A stretch of 64,000 nt of DNA from Alcanivorax borkumensis SK2 (GCF_000009365.1 NC_008260.1:1151501-1215500); one strand, 5' to 3'; shown: positions 46,346 through 56,324, numbered from the stretch's first letter. Notes: generated by a model from the sequence alone, not told the origin. Numbers and translations: made by a program.

Positions 46346-47329
46346 ATGGGGTCACTGAGCGAATGGGTTCAACAGGGTTGGTATAAGGGCAGTCCCTGGC
46401 TGGTTCCACTACGGCCTTTGTCGGCACTGGTGTCGTTTGAAGCTAGGCGCCGGCTACAACGGTTCAGAAAACAGCGACCGCGTCCTCCTGTGCCGGTATT
46501 GGTGGTGGGTAATATCACTGTGGGGGGGACAGGCAAAACCCCGTTGGTAATCGCTCTGGTAGAGGCTGCCCGCTCCAGGGGATTAAAGGTAGCAGTCGTA
46601 TCGCGCGGGTTTGCGGGTAAAACTAACCATTACCCTCAGCATGTAACCGCTAGCAGCGATGCCTTGGATATGGGCGATGAACCTGTGTTGATTGCTCGCC
46701 GTACGGGCGTTCCGGTGGTGCTGGATCCTGATCGTCGTAATGCCCTGGATGTGGCTATCCGTGAATACGCCCCGGATTTGGTGATCAGCGATGATGGCTT
46801 GCAGCATTATGCCCTGCCGCGCAGCGCCGAAGTGGTGGTCGTGGATGCTCAACGCGGTCTGGGTAATGGGCGTTGTTTGCCGGAGGGGCCATTAAGAGAG
46901 CCTGCCACCAGGCTCAAGGAAGTGGATTTCGTTATCAGCACTGGCGGTGGCTGGGCCGGGGCTTATCCGATGATTATGCGCCCTTCAGGGGTCACCTGTC
47001 TGGCCGATAACCGTACCCTGACGCCTGATGATTTTCTGCGTCTTCATCCCCAGGTTCATGCGGTCGCCGGTATCGGTAATCCCAAGCGGTTTTTTAACCT
47101 GCTCAGTATTCTCGGTCTAAGTGCCACGCCTCACGTTTTCCCTGATCATCATGCCTACCAGCCGGCGGATCTGGCATTTACTGATGGGTTGCCGGTTTTG
47201 ATGACGGAAAAGGATGCGGTGAAGTGCGCACCTTTCGCCGAGCCCCACTGGTGGTTTGTTCCGGTCACTGCGAGTTTGCCGGAAGGCTTGCTGGACCAGA
47301 TGCTCGACCGAGCGCTAGGAAAAGAATAG
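46346..47329 (+). CDS. lpxK: tetraacyldisaccharide 4'-kinase LpxK
   Basis: A 327-residue membrane-associated kinase that phosphorylates the 4' position of the lipid A precursor. The P-loop GNITVGGTGKT is at residues 55-65 and DDGLQHYALPR near 150 is the catalytic block. The N-terminal amphipathic stretch anchors it. Directly downstream of msbA. Confidence 0.96.
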   Translation: MGSLSEWVQQGWYKGSPWLVPLRPLSALVSFEARRRLQRFRKQRPRPPVPVLVVGNITVGGTGKTPLVIALVEAARSRGLKVAVVSRGFAGKTNHYPQHVTASSDALDMGDEPVLIARRTGVPVVLDPDRRNALDVAIREYAPDLVISDDGLQHYALPRSAEVVVVDAQRGLGNGRCLPEGPLREPATRLKEVDFVISTGGGWAGAYPMIMRPSGVTCLADNRTLTPDDFLRLHPQVHAVAGIGNPKRFFNLLSILGLSATPHVFPDHHAYQPADLAFTDGLPVLMTEKDAVKCAPFAEPHWWFVPVTASLPEGLLDQMLDRALGKE

Positions 47330-47490
47330 CGACAAGCTTCATGCTGCAATGGGCCTTAGCTTTTGTTTTTAATTTGAAGTACGCAGTCCGTGCTCAATCC
47401 TTGGGCGAGACCCACGAAGCTTAAGAAACGATAGGCCTTTGCGAGTGTTGTGGCTTAATGCTTGGAGCTTGTGATAATGACGAGGTTTCA
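47330..47490. other. lpxK-kdsB gap lacking a Trm112 (ycaR) gene
   Basis: Many gammaproteobacteria carry a small Trm112-family gene here. No such frame exists in these 161 bases; instead there are GCTTGGA and GCTTGTG at 47460-47473, part of the degenerate heptamer family. A leader for kdsB is the other possible content. Confidence 0.5.
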
Positions 47491-48246
47491 ATGAGCTTTT
47501 ACGTAGTTGTGCCGGCACGGTATGCGTCTACCCGTTTGCCGGGCAAGCCGTTGGCGGATATTGCCGGGAAAACCATGGTGGAGCGGGTGGCGCAGCGCTG
47601 CCAGCAAAGTGATGCTGATCAGATTTATGTGGCTACCGACGATCGTCGTATTGCCGATGTGCTGGGTGACACCGTGCCCGTGGTTATGACGCGAGAGGAT
47701 CATCCTTCTGGGACAGATCGTCTTCAAGAGGTGGCTACAAAACTTGCCTTGGCCGACGACGACATTATCGTCAATGTACAGGGTGACGAGCCGTTAATCC
47801 CCCCTGCGGTGATCAATCAAGTGGCGGCAAACCTGGCGGCGAACCCGGACTGCCAGATGGCGACCCTGTGTGAAGCCATCGAAAATTCTGATGACCTATT
47901 TAATCCTAATGTGGTGAAAGCCGTCTTCGATAATAGGGGCAAGGCATTATATTTTTCCCGAGCGCCGGTGCCTTGGCACCGTGATGCCTTTGCCGATGGC
48001 CAACAAGATTTGTCGGGTGGGCAGTGGTGGAGGCATATCGGCATTTATGCATATCGGGTAGCTTTTTTGCATCAGTATGTGCAATGGCAGCCGGCGACAC
48101 TGGAGAAGCTGGAGTCTTTGGAGCAGCTCCGCGCTATGGCCAATGGGGTAGCGATTCATGTGGAGCCTGCCTGTGAAGTGGTTCCTGGCGGTGTGGATAC
48201 ACAGACGGATCTTGAACGTTTGCGAGCCCAGCTGGGAGGCCAATAA
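47491..48246 (+). CDS. kdsB: 3-deoxy-manno-octulosonate cytidylyltransferase
   Basis: A 251-residue CMP-KDO synthetase that activates KDO for lipopolysaccharide core synthesis. The N-terminal ARYASTRLPGKPL, NVQGDEPLI near 95, and RHIGIYAYRV near 180 are diagnostic. ATG 47491 is used because the family begins SFYVVVPARYAS. Overlaps the start of the phosphatase gene by one base. Confidence 0.97.
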   Translation: MSFYVVVPARYASTRLPGKPLADIAGKTMVERVAQRCQQSDADQIYVATDDRRIADVLGDTVPVVMTREDHPSGTDRLQEVATKLALADDDIIVNVQGDEPLIPPAVINQVAANLAANPDCQMATLCEAIENSDDLFNPNVVKAVFDNRGKALYFSRAPVPWHRDAFADGQQDLSGGQWWRHIGIYAYRVAFLHQYVQWQPATLEKLESLEQLRAMANGVAIHVEPACEVVPGGVDTQTDLERLRAQLGGQ

Positions 48247-48719
48247 TGAGCGTGTCTGTGTTATTTGTTTGTCTCGGGAATATTTGCCGTTCGCCTACCG
48301 CTGAAGTGGTTTTTCGGACGCGAGTGAAGGCAGCTGGGCTTGAGGACCGTATTCACATAGATAGCGTTGGAACCGGTGATTGGCATATCGGTAAGGCGCC
48401 GGACCCGCGTACTCAAGAGGCGGCTTTGCGGCGAGGATATTCAATGGCGGCTTTGCGAGCACGGCAGGTCAGTCCTGCGGACTTTGCCAACTTTGATTGG
48501 GTGTTGGCCATGGATAACGCCAACCTAGCGGATCTTGAGGTTATGCGCCCGGCATCGTACCAAGGAACTCTCGCGCGGTTTTTGGATTTTGCAGACCACA
48601 CTGGGGTGCAGGAAGTGCCCGATCCTTATTATGGCGGCGAAGACGGTTTCGACACGGTGTTGGACTTGATTGAAGAGGGTGCCGATGGATTGTTGCGCCG
48701 TGTGCGGGAGCAGCTGTGA
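48246..48719 (+). CDS. low-molecular-weight protein-tyrosine phosphatase
   Basis: A 157-residue LMW-PTP. The P-loop CLGNICRS is at residues 9-16 with Cys9 and Arg15 in catalytic positions, and DPYYGG near 125 supplies the general-acid Asp. Such enzymes often act on tyrosine kinases that control polysaccharide export, but none is present here. It sits between kdsB and murB and overlaps murB in GTGA form. Confidence 0.94.
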   Translation: MSVSVLFVCLGNICRSPTAEVVFRTRVKAAGLEDRIHIDSVGTGDWHIGKAPDPRTQEAALRRGYSMAALRARQVSPADFANFDWVLAMDNANLADLEVMRPASYQGTLARFLDFADHTGVQEVPDPYYGGEDGFDTVLDLIEEGADGLLRRVREQL

Positions 48720-49759
48720 GCGAGTCGGTACCACCAACCCACACTTTCACACAGATTGATGATGCGGATTTGACGGGGCTGAACACCCTAGGCCTGCCGG
48801 CCCGGGCTCAACGTTTAGCTCGTCCGACTACTTTGGATGCGTTGTCTCAGGTCTTGGCAGAGCGAAATCCCGCTGAGCCGCTTTTTGTGATCGGCGAAGG
48901 CAGTAATTTGGTGATTTGCTCTGATCTGCCGGGCTTGACGTTAAGCTTAGCAATCGATGGCATGTCCCTGGTTAAGCAAGATAATACGCATGTGTGGGTC
49001 GCTGCGGGCGCGGGTGTGCATTGGGATGATTTGGTGGCCTGGACCGTGGAGCAGGGTTGGCAGGGGTTGGAAAACTTATCTCTGATTCCCGGCACGGTAG
49101 GGGCTGCGCCTTTTCAGAATATTGGCGCCTATGGTGTAGAGCTGTCACAGTTGCTTGAGCAGGTGACGGTGATGGATGTGGTTACCGCTCAAGTAACGCA
49201 CTTTGCTGGCAATGAATGTGAATTTGCTTATCGCGATAGCCGTTTCAAAAGCCGAGACCGTGGCCGTTATATCATTACCGGCATTGAGCTGCGTCTGAAT
49301 AAAATGCCGCAGTGTAATGTGAGTTACGGGCCGCTTAAGGCCCGCTTTGGGCACTTGTCGCAAGCAGATATTCTCCCCGCCGCGGTTCGCGAGCATGTGA
49401 TTGCGGTGCGCCAGAGTAAGCTGCCGGCTCCTGATGTGTTGGCTAACGCAGGGAGTTTTTTTAAAAACCCGGTGGTAACAAAAGAGCGGGGGGATGCGTT
49501 AAAGAGGCGCTTTGCGGATTTGGTGGCGTATACGCAACCGGATGGTGTGAAGCTGGCAGCAGGATGGTTAATCGAGCAGGCCGGCTGGAAGGGAAAACGG
49601 TTGGGACCAGTTGGTATGCATAGCGAGCAAGCGCTGGTGTTGGTCAATCACGGTAATGCTACCAGTGCGGATGTCATTGCGTTGGCAGAGGCTGTGTGTG
49701 CTGATGTGCAGGAGAAATTTGGTGTTGCGCTAGAACAGGAGCCAGTGTTGTTGCCATAG
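48716..49759 (+). CDS. murB: UDP-N-acetylenolpyruvoylglucosamine reductase MurB
   Basis: A 347-residue FAD enzyme that makes UDP-MurNAc for peptidoglycan. GEGSNLVI near 60, IPGTVGAAPFQNIGAYGVE near 123, the YRDSRFK block near 175, and AGSFFKNP near 240 identify it; length and sequence fit the E. coli type I enzyme. The GTG start at 48716 overlaps the phosphatase stop. A strong bidirectional terminator follows. Confidence 0.97.
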   Translation: MSESVPPTHTFTQIDDADLTGLNTLGLPARAQRLARPTTLDALSQVLAERNPAEPLFVIGEGSNLVICSDLPGLTLSLAIDGMSLVKQDNTHVWVAAGAGVHWDDLVAWTVEQGWQGLENLSLIPGTVGAAPFQNIGAYGVELSQLLEQVTVMDVVTAQVTHFAGNECEFAYRDSRFKSRDRGRYIITGIELRLNKMPQCNVSYGPLKARFGHLSQADILPAAVREHVIAVRQSKLPAPDVLANAGSFFKNPVVTKERGDALKRRFADLVAYTQPDGVKLAAGWLIEQAGWKGKRLGPVGMHSEQALVLVNHGNATSADVIALAEAVCADVQEKFGVALEQEPVLLP

Positions 49760-49810
49760 AGGCATGGCGGTGGTTAATTCCAGCATATTATAGCTGGAGC
49801 AAAGAATGGA

Positions 49811-49850
49811 CCCACAAAAAAGCCCGCTATAAAGCGGGCTTTTTTGTGGG
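49811..49850. terminator. bidirectional murB/rne terminator
   Basis: A perfect 18-bp inverted repeat (49811-49828 with 49833-49850) around an ATAA loop. The arms contain A6 and T6 runs, so it can end transcripts in both directions: murB from the left and rne from the right. Confidence 0.95.
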
Positions 49851-49860
49851 TGGGATTTCC

Positions 49861-52800
49861 TCAGTCGTCTGAAGGAGATTCCGTTTGTTGCGCCTTGGCA
49901 GTGGCTTCCTGAGCAGCGAGCTGCTCACGGCGGCGTTGGCGCGGGTCGTTGCTGGCTCGGCCCTGTTCCGCGGCGGCCGGCTTAGCTTCTGCTTTGACGG
50001 CTTTCACTTCGGTGGCACGGCTGGGTAGCTCATTGCTGGCCGGTGCTGGTTTGGGCTTTTCTTCTACCTTGGGCGCCGGAGCGACAGGGGTAGGTTTGTA
50101 GCCTGGAGAGCGCGGGTCATTGCTGGCACGGCTTGGTGCTGCCGGCTCGGCGGTGACCGGTTTTTCCTCTGACTTATTTTCTTCAGCTGGCTTGGCCGGA
50201 GCTGGAGTTTGGGTCGGTGCGGCTGTTGCCGGTTGAGCGGCTACTGGAGCGGCGTTGGTGGTTGCCGCTTGCTGTGGCGCAGAGGGCGCCGGCTTGTCGT
50301 CAGTGCTGGCCGCTTTGGGGGTATCAGCTTTGGGCTGCTGAGGCGTGCTGTCGGCGGTCGGGGTCGGTTGTTCCTGCGCCGGAGCAGCGGTGGTGGTGTC
50401 GCTGGCTGTGGGCTGAGCGCTGGCGGGTTTGTCGTCCTCGACTTTTGGTGCGGCGGTGGTTTGCGCAACCGGGGCTTTGGTGACGGGCGGTTGTTCAGCA
50501 GCAGGTTGCTGTACCTTGGCCGGAGCAACGGTTTGTTCCTGCTTCGGTTCAGCTGCGGCTTGCGGTTGGTTGGTAACGGGTGATTGCTCGTTGAGCGGTG
50601 CCGTCTTGTCTGTCGCTGCCTTTTTGGGGGTATCGTCGCGCTTCGCTTGTGCGGAAGGTTCCTGCGCCGGTACCAGCTTGGTCGCCGGGTGACCTTCGTC
50701 ATCCACAGGTGCCGGCTGTTCGTTGCGTGGCGGCTTAGGGGCCGCAGTGCGCTGAGCTTTGGCCGGTTGAGCTACGCCACCATCGCTGTTGTTAGCTTTG
50801 TTGGGGCGCTGTCGCTCGCGCAAGGGACGGTTGTCCTTGGCATCGGTGCGGCGGGGGGCTTTCGGGCCCTTGTCGCTGCTTTTGCTGTCAGCACCATCAG
50901 CGGCGTTATCCTGTTTACGGGTGCGCGGCTTGGCTCCTTCGCTTACCTTGCTATCAGGCTTGTTGTCGTTACGGTTACCGTTTCGGTTGTCATTGCGACC
51001 TTCGCCACGGCTGTCGTTGTTGCGATTGTTACGACGGTTGTCATTGCGACCACGGCGCTCGTTACGGTTGCCGTCATCCTTGGTATCGGCTCGGCCATCG
51101 TTGCGGTTGTCGGCAGCGCGATTGTCCGCTTGACGGTTATCATTCTTGCGACCGCTATCTTTGTCGTTTTGACGCTTGTTGCGGGTGTTGCGATTGTCGT
51201 TATCACCGGCTTTGCCGCCATCACGCTTGTTGCGGTTATCGTTCTTAGCGCGGTTATCGCTGTTATTACTGTCGTTGCGGTTGTTGCCGCCACGGCCACG
51301 ATTGTTTTGTTGCTGGCGAGGCTTGTTGTCGCTTTTGCGTTGGGGGGCGTCTTTCTTCGCCTTGGCTGGTTTGGGTTCGGCGGTGAACACTTGAGCCAAC
51401 CAAGAGAATAGGCGGGCAAGCAATCCCAGATTTTGCACTTGCGCAGTCGGGGCCGCGACGACCGGTTTGGGCGGCGGCGGGGCAGTATCCGGTGCCATTA
51501 GTCTGACGGCCGGCTCTTGGGTTTTAATTTCAGTGTCTTGAGCGGAAGCAATATCTGCATCCTTGGTGCCTTCCAGCAGATCCATCTCATGGCTCAGCTG
51601 GGTGGACGTTTGGTCATCTCGGATGCGTTCCACTTCAAAGTGGGGCGTGTCCAGGTTCTGGTTGGGGATAATGACTACCCGCACTTTGTGGTTCTTCTCA
51701 ATGGCGCGTAGCGGATCACGCTTTTCATTGAGTAGGTAGGTGGCCACGGCTACTGGTACTTGGGCTTGGATTTCGCCGGTGCGCTCTTTCATCACTTCTT
51801 CTTCGATAAGACGAAGGATGCTCAGCGCCAGGGACTTCACATCACGGATGTGGCCTTGGCCATCACAACGCGGACAAACGATACTGGACGTTTCACCCAG
51901 GCTCGGGCGCAGGCGCTGACGGGACAGCTCCAATAAACCAAACCGGGAGATGCGGCCTAACTGGATGCGGGCACGGTCTGCTTCCAGGGCATCGCGCATG
52001 CGATTTTCCACGTCGCGCTGGTTGCGTGCCGGGCCCATGTCGATGAAATCCACCACGATCAGGCCGCCGATATCACGCAGGCGCAGCTGGCGGGCAATTT
52101 CTTCCGCCGCTTCCAGGTTGGTCTGCAGAGCGGTCTCTTCGATGTCTGCGCCTTTGGTGGCGCGGGAGGAGTTGATGTCGATGGACACCAAGGCCTCTGT
52201 CGGGTCGATCACGATTGAGCCACCGGAGGGTAACTTCACTTCCCGCTCAAAGGCGGTTTCGATTTGAGACTCAATCTGGAAACGGGAGAACAGTGGGGTT
52301 TCGTCGTCGTACAGTTTGATTTTGTGCTGGAAGTCCTGCATTACCTGCTGAACGAAACCTTGGGCTTCATCATAAACTTTCTTGGAATCGATCAGGACTT
52401 CGCCGATATCTTTGCGCAAGTAGTCACGAATGGCGCGGATGATAACGTTGGATTCCTGATAGATCAGGAAAGGTGCCTTGCGATCCTGTGAGGCATCGTC
52501 GATGGAGGTCCACAGTTTCAGTAGGTAGTTCAGGTCCCACTGTAATTCCTCAGCACTGCGGCCCAGCCCAGCGGTGCGCACGATAACCCCCATTTCGTCG
52601 GGGATGTTCAGGGCGCCTAGGGCTTCTTTCAGCTGAGCCCGCTCTTCCCCTTCGATACGGCGGGAAATGCCGCCGGCGCGAGGATTATTGGGCATTAGCA
52701 CCAAATAGCGACCCGCCAAGCTAATAAAGGTGGTGAGGGCGGCGCCTTTGTTGCCCCGCTCTTCTTTGGCCACCTGGACAATAACTTCTTGGCCTTCCTT

Positions 52801-53085
52801 GATGACTTCCTTGATGTTAATGCGGCCCTGGATGTCCTTGGGATCTTTTTGGAAGTACTGGCGGGAAATTTCTTTGAGGGGAAGAAAGCCATGGCGCTCT
52901 GCGCCAAAATCCACAAAGGCGGCTTCCAGGGACGGTTCTACCCGGGTGATCTTGCCTTTATAAATGTTGGCTTTTTTTTGTTCCCGCGTGCGGTGTTCGA
53001 TATCCAGGTCATACAGACGTTGTCCGTCGACCAGTGCCACCCGTACTTCTTCAGGGTGAGTGGCGTTAATAAGCATACGTTTCAT
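49861..53085 (-). CDS. rne: ribonuclease E
   Basis: A 1074-residue RNase E. The catalytic half (about 1-510) starts [21 protein letters not shown], has the S1 domain (35-120), the DNase-like core with [13 protein letters not shown] near 300, and the Zn-link CPRCDGQG at about 403-410. The rest is a disordered scaffold: an Asn/Arg/Asp-rich stretch (about 580-720), then a Pro/Ala/Gln/Glu-rich tract. NDPR occurs twice, near residues 989 and 1046, each preceded by RAS. Upstream codons in frame lack family sequence, so ATG 53085 is used. It processes and degrades RNA and assembles a degradosome. Confidence 0.97.
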   Translation of the reverse strand: MKRMLINATHPEEVRVALVDGQRLYDLDIEHRTREQKKANIYKGKITRVEPSLEAAFVDFGAERHGFLPLKEISRQYFQKDPKDIQGRINIKEVIKEGQEVIVQVAKEERGNKGAALTTFISLAGRYLVLMPNNPRAGGISRRIEGEERAQLKEALGALNIPDEMGVIVRTAGLGRSAEELQWDLNYLLKLWTSIDDASQDRKAPFLIYQESNVIIRAIRDYLRKDIGEVLIDSKKVYDEAQGFVQQVMQDFQHKIKLYDDETPLFSRFQIESQIETAFEREVKLPSGGSIVIDPTEALVSIDINSSRATKGADIEETALQTNLEAAEEIARQLRLRDIGGLIVVDFIDMGPARNQRDVENRMRDALEADRARIQLGRISRFGLLELSRQRLRPSLGETSSIVCPRCDGQGHIRDVKSLALSILRLIEEEVMKERTGEIQAQVPVAVATYLLNEKRDPLRAIEKNHKVRVVIIPNQNLDTPHFEVERIRDDQTSTQLSHEMDLLEGTKDADIASAQDTEIKTQEPAVRLMAPDTAPPPPKPVVAAPTAQVQNLGLLARLFSWLAQVFTAEPKPAKAKKDAPQRKSDNKPRQQQNNRGRGGNNRNDSNNSDNRAKNDNRNKRDGGKAGDNDNRNTRNKRQNDKDSGRKNDNRQADNRAADNRNDGRADTKDDGNRNERRGRNDNRRNNRNNDSRGEGRNDNRNGNRNDNKPDSKVSEGAKPRTRKQDNAADGADSKSSDKGPKAPRRTDAKDNRPLRERQRPNKANNSDGGVAQPAKAQRTAAPKPPRNEQPAPVDDEGHPATKLVPAQEPSAQAKRDDTPKKAATDKTAPLNEQSPVTNQPQAAAEPKQEQTVAPAKVQQPAAEQPPVTKAPVAQTTAAPKVEDDKPASAQPTASDTTTAAPAQEQPTPTADSTPQQPKADTPKAASTDDKPAPSAPQQAATTNAAPVAAQPATAAPTQTPAPAKPAEENKSEEKPVTAEPAAPSRASNDPRSPGYKPTPVAPAPKVEEKPKPAPASNELPSRATEVKAVKAEAKPAAAEQGRASNDPRQRRREQLAAQEATAKAQQTESPSDD

Positions 53086-53707
53086 GGTGTTACCACAAGT
53101 TTGTGGTGGCATGAGGCAGGGCCGGGTATAACCGGTAGCAGACCAAGGGGAGTGCTGTGGCAGGCATGTCACGGGTAGGGCGGGCGCACGCTGAGCGTGT
53201 GGATCGCTTTCCTTGGTGATCGTATTGCCTGAGTTAGCGGCTCTCCGAGTTGTGTGCAATGTTTAGTGCGTAATCATGCTGGCAGTTGGCCAGTCTGTAA
53301 TGCTTCACGCGATTGCCGTGGTTATCATCACACAGCAATGTGTAAACTCTTGTCTGTCTGTTTTCCAGGTCGTTTGACCAGCGCTGCAGGCCACCATCGT
53401 TAATGTTCAGGGCCCGTTTTCGGGCGCTGTAAATGGGTCTTCTGCAGCGTAAGCCCAGTTCCGTATAGGGTATTTCCCGTGTGGAAGGTGGGCCTGACGC
53501 TTTTTCTGTGACCGTGTGGCGGGCTCTGTCTTCATCGGCTGTAGCCGGAGAGGGCCGAACGGCGAATGTTCGCTGCGCGTCACCGTTGCCTATTTCAGGT
53601 CGACGCTTGACTATAGCAATAAAAGGCCAGTGGGATCAATCAGATAGATTGCTGGTATCGCTTGGTCAGATGCAGACATTTCCTCCGATCGCGCTTAGAA
53701 TCGCGCC
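53086..53707. other. rne leader and divergent rne/rluC promoter region
   Basis: No gene is supported. On the minus strand a TTGATC (53639-53634), 18 bases, TATAGT (53615-53610) could start rne transcription and give a leader of about 520 bases. That leader contains a GCCCG/CGGGC hairpin with a TTTT (plus strand) loop at 53412-53425. On the plus strand the right end holds the rluC promoter. A long autoregulatory leader is known for E. coli rne; here it is inferred. Confidence 0.5.
53673..53701 (+). promoter_or_regulatory. rluC promoter
   Basis: CAGACA (53673-53678), 17 bases, TAGAAT (53696-53701), then CGCGCC and the rluC ATG at 53708. Transcription should begin at about the start codon, giving a leaderless message. 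Confidence 0.6.
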
Positions 53708-54661
53708 ATGTCAGAAGATACCCCCGCAGCGAACAGGGTGACGTTTGTCACCATTGATGAAGGCCGGCACGGTCAGCGCCTGGATAATTTCTTGTTTACT
53801 CACCTTAAAGGTGTGCCCAAGTCTCGAGTTTACCGGATTATCCGGTCCGGAGAGGTGCGGGTTAACAAGGGGCGAGCCAAGCAGACCACCCGACTGTGTA
53901 CTGGCGATGTGGTGCGTGTCCCGCCCATTCGCACCAGTGACTCCACCGCGCCTGCGGCGGTGAGTGAGGGCTTGGCTGAGCGTCTGCGCCGGGCCTGTGT
54001 CTATGAAGATGATCAGTTATTTGTTTTTAATAAACCTGCGGGCTTAGCGGTGCATGGAGGCAGTGGCGTCAGCCTGGGCTTGATTGAAGCGTTGCGGGTG
54101 ATGTTCCCGCAAGAGCGGGAGCTGGAGCTGGTGCACCGACTGGATCGCGATACCAGTGGTTTGATCATGGTGGCCCGTCGGCGCTCGTTTCTGCGTAAAC
54201 TGCAGCGCTTGATGCAGGGCGGCCAGATTGAAAAACGTTACTGGCTTCTCTGCCAAGGGTTTAAGGGTAAGGAGCGCACGCTGGATGCGCCCTTATTGAA
54301 AATGATGAATGGCAATGAGCGTATCGTCAGAGTATCGCGTGAGGGCAAACCCTCTGTGACGCATTTTCGCCTCCTTGAGCGGTTTGCTCAGGCGCAGCTG
54401 GTGGAGGCTACCCTGGAAACCGGCCGCACCCACCAAATTAGAGTGCATAGTCAGTTTGGGGGCTTTGCACTGCTGGGTGATAGCAAGTACGGCATCGCTA
54501 AAGGGGAGGCGTTGTTGGCTGAAATTGGCCGCCGCCGGCTCTGCTTACATGCCCGAACTCTGGTTTTTGTGCACCCGAATACGGGTAAAAGGCTGACGGT
54601 TACCGCGCCGCTGGATGATGACTACGAGGCCATTTTGACTGCCCTGAGGAGCAAACCATGA
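53708..54661 (+). CDS. rluC: 23S rRNA pseudouridine synthase RluC
   Basis: A 317-residue pseudouridine synthase (sites 955, 2504 and 2580 in E. coli numbering). An S4 RNA-binding domain (about 18-80, GQRLDNFLFTHLKGVPKS) precedes the catalytic domain with the Asp-bearing HRLDRDTSGL near 146 and LETGRTHQIRVH near 240. Start ATG 53708 matches family N-termini and follows its promoter directly. Overlaps the HAD gene by 4 bases. Confidence 0.97.
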   Translation: MSEDTPAANRVTFVTIDEGRHGQRLDNFLFTHLKGVPKSRVYRIIRSGEVRVNKGRAKQTTRLCTGDVVRVPPIRTSDSTAPAAVSEGLAERLRRACVYEDDQLFVFNKPAGLAVHGGSGVSLGLIEALRVMFPQERELELVHRLDRDTSGLIMVARRRSFLRKLQRLMQGGQIEKRYWLLCQGFKGKERTLDAPLLKMMNGNERIVRVSREGKPSVTHFRLLERFAQAQLVEATLETGRTHQIRVHSQFGGFALLGDSKYGIAKGEALLAEIGRRRLCLHARTLVFVHPNTGKRLTVTAPLDDDYEAILTALRSKP

Positions 54662-55347
54662 GTGTTGTTCGCCCCTACGACCTGGTGATTTTTGATTGGG
54701 ACGGCACAGTGATGGATTCCACGGGGCGCATTGTGAGCTGCATGCAGCTGGCAGCGGTGGACATGGCGTTGCCGTCATTGGCTGATTCGGTAGTTTGCAG
54801 CATTATTGGGCTAGGGTTGCCGGAAGCAATCGCTACACTCTATCCGCAGCTGGATGATGCTGGCATTGTTGCCATGCGTGATCGTTATGCGTTTCATTTT
54901 ATTGCCGCCGAGCAGACACCCAGTGCCCTTTATCCGGCTGCTGAGCAGGTTTTGATTCACCTGCGTGAGCAGGGTCTTAAGCTGGCAGTGGCAACCGGAA
55001 AGAGTCGCAAGGGGTTGCAGAGGGTGTGGGGCAATACCGGCCTAGAACGTTATTTTGATGCTTCCAGATGCGCCGACGAAAGCCATTCTAAGCCGCACCC
55101 AGCCATGGTGCTGGAACTGCTGGAGGCGATGGCAGTGCCTGCTGAGCGGGCCGTGGTGGTGGGTGACACCACCTATGATCTGGAGATGGCCCGTGCTGCT
55201 AGGGTAGACCGCATAGGGGTGAGTTATGGTGCGCATCCAGTTGAGCAGTTGCTCCCATGCGAGCCCTTGGCGGTGATCGATCGTTTGGACCATTTGTTGC
55301 CGCTAGTGGGGTTGGCAGCGTCTGAATTTGTAATGGAGAGCGTATGA
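54658..55347 (+). CDS. HAD-family hydrolase (phosphoglycolate-phosphatase-like)
   Basis: A 229-residue haloacid-dehalogenase hydrolase. Motif I FDWDGTVMDS is near residue 12, motif II at ATGKSRKG near 120, and the late VVGDTTYDLEMARAA near 165 supplies the acidic metal ligands. It resembles Gph-type phosphatases, substrate unknown. Located between rluC and sppA as in pseudomonads, overlapping both by 4 bases. Confidence 0.92.
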   Translation: MSVVRPYDLVIFDWDGTVMDSTGRIVSCMQLAAVDMALPSLADSVVCSIIGLGLPEAIATLYPQLDDAGIVAMRDRYAFHFIAAEQTPSALYPAAEQVLIHLREQGLKLAVATGKSRKGLQRVWGNTGLERYFDASRCADESHSKPHPAMVLELLEAMAVPAERAVVVGDTTYDLEMARAARVDRIGVSYGAHPVEQLLPCEPLAVIDRLDHLLPLVGLAASEFVMESV

Positions 55348-56324
55348 CTATGAATAATCAGCCATCTTCTCAGCCCCCTCAGAATGAGCGGGAATGGAAG
55401 CTGATAGAGAAATTACTGGGCCAGGCCCAAGATGAGCAGCGTAAATCCCGTCGTTGGGGTATTTTCTTCAAGGCCCTGACCTTTGTGTATCTGTTTACCT
55501 TGTTGGTGATAGTGATTCCGGGCAAAACCGGTTCTGCTGTGACCATGGCGGAAGCCCATGTGGGGATCGTAGATGTGAACGGCGTGATTGCGCCGGATCA
55601 GGAGGCGAGTGCGGACTTGATCGTCACCGGCTTAACGAGAGCCTTTGAAGCGGAAAACACCACCGCCGTTCTATTGAAAATCAACAGCCCAGGTGGCTCA
55701 CCAGTACAATCTAATCAGGTGTACAACGCCATCAAGCGGCTGCGGGCTGAATACCCGGAAAAGAAACTGTATGCGGCGATTACCGATGTGGGTGCCTCTG
55801 GGGCGTACTTTATTGCCTCCGCTGCAGATGAAATCTATGCGGACCCGGCCAGCATTGTAGGTTCCATTGGCGTGATCATGGCTGGCTTTGGGCTGGAGCA
55901 GGCGGCCGACAAACTGGGTGTGGAGCGCCGTGTGTTTACCGCTGGCGAAAACAAGGATTTGATGGATCCGTTTTCACCGGTGAAGCCGGCCCATCGCAAA
56001 CACGTACAAACCATGCTGGATGATATTCATCAGCAGTTTATTGCGGCGGTGAAGAAGGGGCGCGGCAATAGGTTGAAAGTTGATGGGCATCCAGAATTGT
56101 TTTCCGGCTTGTTCTGGACTGGCGAGCGGGCTATGGATTTGGGTCTGATTGATGGACTAATGAGCCCGGGGCAGGTGGTTCGCGAAGTGGTAGGCGAGGA
56201 GGAGATGCTCAACTACAGTGCCAGCCGCTCTCCTATGGAAGAGTTTATTCGCCGTTTTGGGGTTTCCATTGGCGAAGGCGTGGCTACGCAGCTGGGGTTG
56301 AGTGCATCGCCGGTGATTCGTTAA
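55344..56324 (+). CDS. sppA: signal peptide peptidase SppA (short form)
   Basis: A 326-residue S49 serine protease with one N-terminal helix (about 38-59) and a periplasmic catalytic domain. Ser152 in GASGAY and Lys205 in AGENKD fit the Ser-Lys dyad; KINSPGGSP near 112 is the family strand. It degrades leftover signal peptides in the membrane. The short, single-domain form is usual in this lineage. ATGA overlap with the HAD gene. Confidence 0.95.
   Translation: MTMNNQPSSQPPQNEREWKLIEKLLGQAQDEQRKSRRWGIFFKALTFVYLFTLLVIVIPGKTGSAVTMAEAHVGIVDVNGVIAPDQEASADLIVTGLTRAFEAENTTAVLLKINSPGGSPVQSNQVYNAIKRLRAEYPEKKLYAAITDVGASGAYFIASAADEIYADPASIVGSIGVIMAGFGLEQAADKLGVERRVFTAGENKDLMDPFSPVKPAHRKHVQTMLDDIHQQFIAAVKKGRGNRLKVDGHPELFSGLFWTGERAMDLGLIDGLMSPGQVVREVVGEEEMLNYSASRSPMEEFIRRFGVSIGEGVATQLGLSASPVIR

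Noticed and set aside
50584..51411. 275-codon frame on the plus strand inside rne
   Set aside because: It mirrors the Asn/Arg/Asp-rich tract of rne on the opposite strand; the protein is a low-complexity run of Val, Ala, Ile and Thr with no family features or ribosome binding site.
53086..53259. 58-codon N-terminal extension of rne
   Set aside because: The family starts at MKRMLINA; the extension is composition-biased leader sequence.
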